This document shows positions 58,678 to 64,000 of a stretch of 64,000 bases of DNA, in pieces. The position numbers were made by a program, and so were the translations under genes. Location: the NCBI GenBank assembly GCA_040757085.1, contig JBFLXJ010000011.1:100086-164085 (forward strand), in the 5' to 3' direction. Source of the stretch: Bacillota bacterium (lineage in GTDB: Bacteria; Bacillota; Sulfobacillia; JACIYH01). Below the pieces are notes generated by a model, which was not told the origin of the DNA, made no database searches, and saw only the letters and a list, made by a program, of their open reading frames with translations. Positions within the stretch are counted from its first letter, which is position 1, and each line of letters opens with the position of its first letter.

Positions 58678-59718
58678 ATGGGAGCGGACAGAGCGGACGG
58701 TAGGGTGCGGAGGAAGCGTGCTTTGGTGATGGCCACCTGGGCTATCGCCGTGATGGTGGCTGCTGCCAGCCAGGCGGGAGCAGCCGCAGAATTCCCGGCT
58801 CCGGCTGGCTACGTCAATGATTTCGCCGGGGTCCTGTCCGGCGCGGACAGCCAGAGGCTGGAAGAGCTTTGCCGCTCGCTTGAGGCCAGGACGGGGGCGG
58901 AGATGGCCATTGTCACCGTGCGCACGACCGGTGAAGAGAGCATCCAGATGTACGCGGTGAAGCTGTTTCAGACCTGGGGGATCGGAAAGAAGGGCGAGGA
59001 CAATGGTCTTTTAATCCTCGCGGCAATAGATGACCGGCGTGTTTGGGTCGAGGTCGGCTACGGCCTGGAGGGTGTCCTGACGGACGGCAAGGTGGGTGCC
59101 ATCTTAGACCGTCACCTGGTGCCCGCCTTCAAGGAGGGCAGGTACGGGGACGGGATGTGGGCCTGTGCTCGGGCTCTGGCCGGAGAGATAGAGGCCGCTT
59201 ACGCCGGCAAGGGAACGCCGGCGCCGGGCCAGCCCGTACCCGCCCCGACCCCGGCGGCTGCCTCACTGCTCTTCTTCGGGCTGGGCATCGCCGTCTTCGT
59301 GGCGGGGGTGTACCTCCTGGCGCGAGCCACCTTCCCTCGATGTCCCTCGTGCCGGGCCCGCCTGCTGGTGAGGGAGAAGGTGCTGGTGCCGGCCACCCTG
59401 CTCGCGGCAGGCATGGCCCTGGTACTCTACACCTGTCCCCGGTGCGGTTACAGCCGGGAGAAGCGGCGCGTGCTGCCCCGGCTGATCCCCGTCCACACGG
59501 GCGGGACGTCGCGGCGGGGCGGGACCTTCTGGGGGCCCTTCGGGGGAAGCGGTTGGACCGGCCGATCCCGGGGCGGGTTCGGCGGTTTTGGGGGGGCCGC
59601 AGCGGCGGTGGCGGAGCCGGTCGCGGTTGGTGAAGCCGTTCTGGAAGCCGCCCGGAGTGGGCCCTCATCCTCGCAGGGTGGGGAGCCGCCGAACGGTCAA
59701 CGGGCGGCCACCGCATAG
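58678..59718 (+). CDS. TPM-domain membrane protein, C-terminus probably frameshifted
   Basis: A signal or anchor segment (ALVMATWAIAVMVAAASQAGA) precedes a TPM domain: GYVNDFAGVLS...L...LE..TGAE.AIVTV, GIGKKGEDNGLLILAA, VWVEVGYGLEGVLTD. A second membrane helix and a CPSC...CPRC zinc-ribbon-like pair follow. The frame as given runs 346 residues to 59718, but after G-G-F-G-G-F-G-G it becomes unlike the family. One more G in the 7-G run at 59590-59596 would give G-R-S-G-G-G-G-A-G-R-G-W and a stop at 59633, the usual ending. LemA follows, a common partner. Confidence 0.75.
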   Translation: MGADRADGRVRRKRALVMATWAIAVMVAAASQAGAAAEFPAPAGYVNDFAGVLSGADSQRLEELCRSLEARTGAEMAIVTVRTTGEESIQMYAVKLFQTWGIGKKGEDNGLLILAAIDDRRVWVEVGYGLEGVLTDGKVGAILDRHLVPAFKEGRYGDGMWACARALAGEIEAAYAGKGTPAPGQPVPAPTPAAASLLFFGLGIAVFVAGVYLLARATFPRCPSCRARLLVREKVLVPATLLAAGMALVLYTCPRCGYSREKRRVLPRLIPVHTGGTSRRGGTFWGPFGGSGWTGRSRGGFGGFGGAAAAVAEPVAVGEAVLEAARSGPSSSQGGEPPNGQRAATA

Positions 59719-59737
59719 TCAATGGACGGGGGGAAGG

Positions 59738-60319
59738 GTGAGCAGTTTGAGGCGGGCGATCCTTGTGGTGGTGGCTCTGCTGCTGCTGGTTATCCTCCTG
59801 GGCGGGGGAACCCTGGCCGCCACCTACAACCGACTGGTGAGTGCATCCGAGCAGGTGAACGAGCAGTGGGCGCAAATCGAGAGCCAATTGCAACGGCGCT
59901 ACGACCTTATCCCCAACCTGGTGGAAACGGTCAGGGGGTACGTGGCTCACGAGCAGGAGGTGTTCACTGCCGTGGCAGAGGCCAGGGCGAAGCTGGCGGG
60001 TGCTGCCACCACGTCGGCGCGGGTCGAGGCGGCCAACCAGCTTGAGAGCGCGCTGGCCCGGTTGCTGGTGATCGTGGAGCGTTATCCCGAATTGAGGGCA
60101 AACGAGCAGTTCAATCGCCTGATGGACGAACTGGCGGGGACGGAAAACCGGATCAACGTGGCCCGCATGCGCTACAACGAGGCGGTCAAGCAGTACAATC
60201 GCATGATCCGCAGTTTCCCCACGGTGCTCCTGGCCGGGATGTTGGGCTTTGGCGAACGGCCCTATTTCCAGGCCCAGGAGGGGGCCGAGACCGCTCCCCG
60301 CGTCGACTTCGGTAAGTAA
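59738..60319 (+). CDS. lemA: LemA family protein
   Basis: 193 residues: an N-terminal membrane anchor (about residues 5-27) and a helical LemA domain with YNRLVSASEQVNEQWAQIESQLQRRYDLIPNLVETV, YPELRANEQFNRLMDELAGTENRI and ARMRYNEAVKQYN..IRSFP. GTG 59738 comes after GGGGGGAAG; the frame is open upstream but overlaps the TPM gene. LemA and TPM proteins are often encoded together; their joint function is not established. Confidence 0.92.
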   Translation: MSSLRRAILVVVALLLLVILLGGGTLAATYNRLVSASEQVNEQWAQIESQLQRRYDLIPNLVETVRGYVAHEQEVFTAVAEARAKLAGAATTSARVEAANQLESALARLLVIVERYPELRANEQFNRLMDELAGTENRINVARMRYNEAVKQYNRMIRSFPTVLLAGMLGFGERPYFQAQEGAETAPRVDFGK

Positions 60320-60531
60320 CGGGAAGCCAATTGCCTGGGCCTGGGTCTGAAAAGCGCTGATACGCAAGAGCGGGCGGGACCTCCCAGGAAGTGGCGGTCC
60401 AGGAGTGTCGCTGGCCCCTATGTCAACATACGCCCTCCCCGCCGCCGGAGTGCCGGTCGCAGGGCAGCCTGCGTGTGGCGCCCCGACGGCCGGCATATGG
60501 ATTTGGTAGGGAGACCTCGGGGGGTGCGGGT

Positions 60532-61014
60532 ATGGAGACGAGGCGGGCGGGGCTTGAGCTGGTGGCGGAGAGCGCCGTCATCATAATTCCCGGTGTATTC
60601 CTGATCATGGACGTGGCCTTCGATCATCAGGTGCCCTTGGCATGGAGCGGCAGCGATGTCTATGAACTAAACGGTACGGTGCTCGGGGGCAGGCGGGTGG
60701 CGGCGAGCGGACGGCATCGCACCTACCGGGAGACCTCCCTGCCGCTGGGCCTGGGCACAGTGGAAGCGGCGCCGGCAGTTCCGGCGCCGCGTCCCGAGTA
60801 CGTACGGCGCACGAGGGTGAAGCTCCACAGCAACTTATTCCTCGATCCGGGCCAGCTGCTGGCGGGCCTCACCGCCCACTGGGTGGATGAGGCGGGCCAG
60901 GTGATTCTGGATATTCCCCTGCGCCGGCCGGACGTGAGCCTGGATTGGCTGGGCCGCGGCCTGTTCGTCCTGGACGTCTCCGGCCAGGTGCAAGCGCTGC
61001 TGGCCCGGCTCTAA
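60532..61014 (+). CDS. hypothetical protein, 160 residues
   Basis: I do not recognise a family. ATG 60532 has GGGGGGTGCGGGT upstream. The sequence is soluble-looking, Arg-, Gly- and Val-rich, with short strand-like stretches (AVIIIPGVFLIMDVAF, VILDIPLRRPDVSLDWLGRGLFVLDV) and no Cys or clear motif. It stands alone, 212 bases after lemA and convergent with the Gate-domain gene. Codon use looks like the neighbours, so it is probably a real gene. Confidence 0.5.
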   Translation: METRRAGLELVAESAVIIIPGVFLIMDVAFDHQVPLAWSGSDVYELNGTVLGGRRVAASGRHRTYRETSLPLGLGTVEAAPAVPAPRPEYVRRTRVKLHSNLFLDPGQLLAGLTAHWVDEAGQVILDIPLRRPDVSLDWLGRGLFVLDVSGQVQALLARL

Positions 61015-61034
61015 ATCGCTGCCTTCCTTGCCCG

Positions 61035-62117
61035 TCAGGACACGAGCGGGGTGAGGGCCACCGCCAGCAGGGCGGCGGTGAGGATGCGGATGACAGTGCC
61101 CAGTACGGCGGCCTCCATGGCCTCGCCTTCGGACAGGTCGGATACCCGTGCCCATACCGCCGGGATCTGGCCAAAGATCACCTGCAGGGGGAAGCCGGAC
61201 GCCGCCAGCACGAAGGACCCGATCACCAGGGCGGGAGCCACCTGGGCCGAGATGTCCTTTAGCGTGTTCATGGCCAGGGTGGGGGAGGCCAGCACGGACA
61301 GAATGCCGGTCTTGGGCTCGATGCTGAGGGCGGTGAGGGCGGCGGTAAGGCCGCTCTCAATGGGCTTCCAGATTCCCAGGTAGTCCAGGGCGCCGATGAT
61401 CCCGAATATCACCACCGCGGCGGGGATGATGAGCAGGAAGACAAGTTCCGCCCCTTCGCGACCGGCACCGAACACGGTGTCGAGCGCGCCCCTGGTGGGG
61501 GTGAAGCGCGGCAACTCCTTAAGCTCCACCCGTCTGGTATCCCGGTAGATGGTGCGGCTCAGCAGGAACGGCACCACCACCAGGGGGAGGAACAGGGCGA
61601 TCAGGATCACGGGGAACACGGCGATCCCGGCCCGGGTCAGGGCCAGCATGCCCAGCATGAAGGTAGAGAAGGACTGCTGGGATTGGACCATGGTGGCTAC
61701 GGCAATCTTCTGCTCTGCCTTCGTGGCGCCGGCCTGCTTGAGAGTGGGGCCGGTGATGCGGCCCGCGGCGTTGATGTCACCCAGGATGTTGTACACGGCG
61801 GGGATAATCACCGTGGGGTTTATCCTCATCCACCTGGCGATGGGCGCGAAGATGCGGATGAGAGCGTCCGTGAATCCCAGTCTCTCCAGAACACGGCCTA
61901 CGATCACGCTCAACATGATGGTGACGCCCAGGGCGCCGGTGATGTAGATCTTGACCACGATGTCGAATACTTTTTTCACCATGGCATCGAAGGTCCCCGC
62001 GATGGTTCCGGGTCCCACTAGCAATCCCAGCAGGGCCAGGAGGACCATAACCAGCCCGATCACCTCAATGCGGGTCATGGTGCGCCCGGCTGCAGCTTCC
62101 TTCTCCAGGGTCGCCAT
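61035..62117 (-). CDS. Gate (nucleoside-recognition) domain membrane protein
   Basis: 360 residues, about eight or nine hydrophobic segments. The pattern LGFTDALIRIFAPIARWMRINPTVIIPAVYNILGDINAAGRI resembles Gate domains of nucleoside transporters and SpmA/SpmB-like proteins, with a second copy-like region near LGTVIRILTAALLAV. I take it as a Gate-family transporter or channel of unknown substrate. The ATG has GAGGAGGCAACGA upstream. It follows the Nif3-like gene by 79 bases, probably one operon. Confidence 0.65.
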   Translation of the reverse strand: MATLEKEAAAGRTMTRIEVIGLVMVLLALLGLLVGPGTIAGTFDAMVKKVFDIVVKIYITGALGVTIMLSVIVGRVLERLGFTDALIRIFAPIARWMRINPTVIIPAVYNILGDINAAGRITGPTLKQAGATKAEQKIAVATMVQSQQSFSTFMLGMLALTRAGIAVFPVILIALFLPLVVVPFLLSRTIYRDTRRVELKELPRFTPTRGALDTVFGAGREGAELVFLLIIPAAVVIFGIIGALDYLGIWKPIESGLTAALTALSIEPKTGILSVLASPTLAMNTLKDISAQVAPALVIGSFVLAASGFPLQVIFGQIPAVWARVSDLSEGEAMEAAVLGTVIRILTAALLAVALTPLVS

Positions 62118-62196
62118 TTTCGTTGCCTCCTCTCTGGCAATCCTGTGTTCCCGATGAGTCCTTCCCGTGGTACGGCTTGTCTACCTGCGAGTACCA

Positions 62197-63234
62197 TCAC
62201 CTCCCCGAAGGCCGGGCGGCCACCTGCTTGGGCAGGAGGAAGCGTCCGGCCATGTCTTGCGCGTATTGCCTGACGGCGGCATGTCCTGCCCGCTCGAGAG
62301 GCAGGGCCAGCACCCGTTCCCGGAACAGCCAGACCTCCACGGCGGGAAGGAGAGCACGGAGGGCATAGGCCAGCGGCATGCCGTTTTCCAGGATCTCCAC
62401 CGCATGGGAGTTGCCCACCAGGAAGGTCAGTCCCAACTCCCTGGCCTTCTCCACCAGGGGGCTGGAAGACCGCACCCTGCTGATGCTGGCCACGATGGTG
62501 TTCACTTCGGGATGTTCGGTGAGGGCCTGACTCAGGTGGTTGTCACTGAAGCCGGTGTGGGGGAAGATGTGCAGTATCTGCCGCACCGGCGAAGAGGGGC
62601 TGCCGTTGAGGAGTTGCGGTCCGGTGGCCACCACCGTTTCCATGGCATCGGGACACTCGCGCAGGTCGCGGTCACTGTCCAGGGCGTCTCGCTCGCGGGC
62701 GAACCCCATGAAATCCTCCAGGCGGTGCAGGATGTCGCCCGCAGTGCGGATGCCATCCAGGGGTTCGCCCACGTACATGATGTTGCCGGGGACGCCCCCG
62801 TACGCGATATCCACCCGCAGGGGGCGGTGGCCGTGCAGGAAGGGGATGCCTGGATGGAGCCCGTGGAACGCCTCATGCACCTCGAACACCGCTATCCCAT
62901 ACAGCGACAGGTAGAACTTTAGGGGCACCCCTCCCGAGTTGGCTGCATCCGCCACCGGGTGATGGGCCACCACGGCGTCGATGTCCATGGCGCCCGCCAG
63001 CTCGATTTGCGACTCGGTGAGGGTCATGGTGACCGCCAGCTTCCGCACCGGCTGTTCCGGATCGCCGAATACCAGCCCGGGCGTCTCCATCACCGCCTTG
63101 CCGGGGATTCCCGAGGACTTGATGACCACAAACCGGTTGCTGGCGCGGGCGAGCTGGTCGAGCTGGGTGACCACCCGCCCCCCCGTGATGGCGTCCAAGG
63201 CCATCAGCACGTCTTTCACCCGCGGGAAATCCAT
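62197..63234 (-). CDS. Nif3-like dinuclear metal center protein
   Basis: 345 residues. The Nif3/DUF34 hallmark VVAHHPVADA (H91, H92) lies after an AMDIDA stretch, and a C-terminal GNSHAVEILE supplies the His and Glu of the second half-site; between them is an insert of about 150 residues. These proteins bind two metal ions and may act as hydrolases or metal chaperones. ATG 63234 is used (GGAGG 11 bases upstream) because it begins the conserved MDFPRVKDVLMALD; the frame is open upstream. Confidence 0.75.
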   Translation of the reverse strand: MDFPRVKDVLMALDAITGGRVVTQLDQLARASNRFVVIKSSGIPGKAVMETPGLVFGDPEQPVRKLAVTMTLTESQIELAGAMDIDAVVAHHPVADAANSGGVPLKFYLSLYGIAVFEVHEAFHGLHPGIPFLHGHRPLRVDIAYGGVPGNIMYVGEPLDGIRTAGDILHRLEDFMGFARERDALDSDRDLRECPDAMETVVATGPQLLNGSPSSPVRQILHIFPHTGFSDNHLSQALTEHPEVNTIVASISRVRSSSPLVEKARELGLTFLVGNSHAVEILENGMPLAYALRALLPAVEVWLFRERVLALPLERAGHAAVRQYAQDMAGRFLLPKQVAARPSGR

Positions 63235-63576
63235 GCTCTTTCCTGCCTCCTTTTCGACCGGGCTCTTTTCACCGGGGTGGCAGCCCAACCGATCCCTGCC
63301 GCCTCCCCCGTCTATAGCCCTCGCCGACCCCTGCCCTCCTCGGCGGGCCGTGCCTGATTGGAGGGCTGGCCCTACTCTAAGCGGAAACCGCCGGCCCGGG
63401 GAAAACACATCCCCCGGACCGGCGGTTTACAGGCTCTTCGGCCCGAAGCTCCCTACACCTGCCGGCCCTTTGCGATCCGGCGGCTCGCACCACGCAGTGC
63501 CATTCTGCCCGCTGGCCAGACCAACTCTCCGGCCGACAGGCGGCGGACACTCCCCTCTTGTCTTATGCCGGGCGAC
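63235..63576. other. 342-base non-coding region
   Basis: Between two minus-strand genes. It contains the Nif3-like ribosome site near 63250, a strong hairpin at 63385-63428, and a GC-rich stretch 63430-63570 with several short inverted repeats. A perfect palindrome GGGCGACT-C-AGTCGCCC (63570-63586) covers the stop codon of the upstream gene. I saw no tRNA, known riboswitch core, SRP or 6S RNA signature on either strand. Confidence 0.5.
63385..63428 (-). terminator. strong hairpin downstream of the DUF2294-like gene
   Basis: AAACCGCCGGCCCGGGG (63385-63401) pairs with CCCCCGGACCGGCGGTTT (63411-63428), a 17-base stem with one mismatch and a 9-base loop. The A/T ends at the stem base act like short T runs in both directions. 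Most likely ends the minus-strand transcript from 63936. Confidence 0.7.
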
Positions 63577-63936
63577 TCAGTCGCCCGTGAGGGGCTCGCC
63601 CACCACGATGATGGTTCCTGCGATCTCGGCCTCCGGGTCGTAATCCTTCAGGATGCTTACGACTTTGAGCCAGGGAAGCTGACGCTCAAGCTCCTGCCGC
63701 ATCCGTTCCTTGAAGGCGTCCAGCAAGGCCACATCGGCCATGCGGGAGGCCGCGCGGTTCACCCGATCCAGGTAGTCAAGGCCTCGGATGCGCTTGTGAT
63801 CCGCCAGTACCACGATCTTGGTGCCGACGATGTCCACCCGCAGCCGCCTGACCCCGATCTCGAACGCCTCCTGATTCACCTGGTTGTAGATGCGGGCTAT
63901 TTCCTGCTTGAGTTCCCCCAGCGCCAGCTCCGGCAC
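63577..63936 (-). CDS. DUF2294-like small protein
   Basis: 119 residues, GTG start at 63936 after GGGGGTGG. Pattern: L.QEIARIYNQV...., R.DIVGTKIVVLADHKRIRG, then a long amphipathic helix AFKERMRQELERQLPWL and KVVSILKDYDPEAEIAGTIIVV. This fits DUF2294 (MpsC-like) proteins, which have a conserved short alpha/beta core, but the match is by eye and moderate. It is transcribed toward the Nif3-like gene but separated from it by the strong hairpin, so it is likely monocistronic. Confidence 0.55.
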   Translation of the reverse strand: MPELALGELKQEIARIYNQVNQEAFEIGVRRLRVDIVGTKIVVLADHKRIRGLDYLDRVNRAASRMADVALLDAFKERMRQELERQLPWLKVVSILKDYDPEAEIAGTIIVVGEPLTGD

Positions 63937-64000
63937 CTTGTGGCAACCACCCCCCTGGCCTGTCTGCTTTGTCCCTTGTTATTCGACATCTTCCTCCAGA

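Noticed and set aside
63430-63576. Possible SRP, 6S, tRNA or riboswitch gene
   Set aside because: No SRP GGAAGGAAGC-type apex, no tRNA T-arm or anticodon pattern, and no known riboswitch core on either strand; kept only as an unassigned structured region.
1-64000. CRISPR arrays, insertion sequences, prophage or integrase genes
   Set aside because: No spaced repeat series, transposase-like protein or terminal inverted repeat pair was seen.

Overview
The window is a visibly GC-rich bacterial chromosome segment that looks like an anaerobic, high-GC member of the Bacillota (clostridial or moorellial side). The main evidence is the housekeeping block of two-subunit glycyl-tRNA synthetase, PPDK regulatory protein, pyruvate phosphate dikinase, dGTPase, DNA primase and primary sigma factor, a gene order known from that phylum. 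Frequent GTG and TTG starts, strong GGAGG ribosome sites, three tungsten-type aldehyde:ferredoxin oxidoreductases (AORs) and several polyferredoxins agree with it. I saw no rRNA, tRNA, CRISPR array, insertion sequence or phage gene. This is inference from the sequence alone.

Layout. 1-3.2 kb (minus strand): a DUF72 protein cut by the window edge, a DUF2268-like metalloprotease, an HTH protein with an apparently dead S24/LexA-like domain, and galU. 3.4-14.1 kb (plus): glyQ-glyS-PDRP-ppdK-dgt-dnaG-rpoD. 14.2-20.3 kb: small genes on both strands (DUF6125, DUF134 regulator, a frameshifted ECF S component with a methyltransferase, acylphosphatase, a conserved so-called quinate dehydrogenase, a TIGR00725 protein, an aminotransferase, pyroglutamyl peptidase).

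20.5-50.0 kb (all plus) is the accessory core and appears devoted to purines, nucleosides and carbamoyl chemistry. It starts with a regulator carrying a GGDEF-like fold plus winged HTH and a sigma-54 activator with no sensor domain. Then come a purine permease, adenine deaminase, an ECF transporter with S-adenosylhomocysteine hydrolase lying between its T and S genes, MTA phosphorylase and MTA/SAH deaminase. A near-consensus sigma-54 promoter (33308-33323) then precedes two different carbamoyltransferases flanking a carbamate kinase. These are followed by three AORs interleaved with polyferredoxins, two MoaD-like carriers and a dihydroorotate-dehydrogenase-like flavoprotein, and finally a BMP-type nucleoside ABC transporter. 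My working model, an inference, is uptake and deamination of purines or nucleosides, carbamoyl phosphate feeding ATP synthesis through carbamate kinase, and redox disposal through ferredoxin and AORs.

50.1-64.0 kb: a membrane glycosyltransferase and an M20 peptidase (minus); phoU-pstSCAB1B2 (plus), whose two ATPases have complementary motif losses; RNase H, a TPM-domain protein with a likely homopolymer frameshift, LemA and an orphan (plus); then a Gate-domain membrane protein, a Nif3-like protein and a DUF2294-like protein (minus), with a 342-base non-coding stretch holding a strong hairpin.
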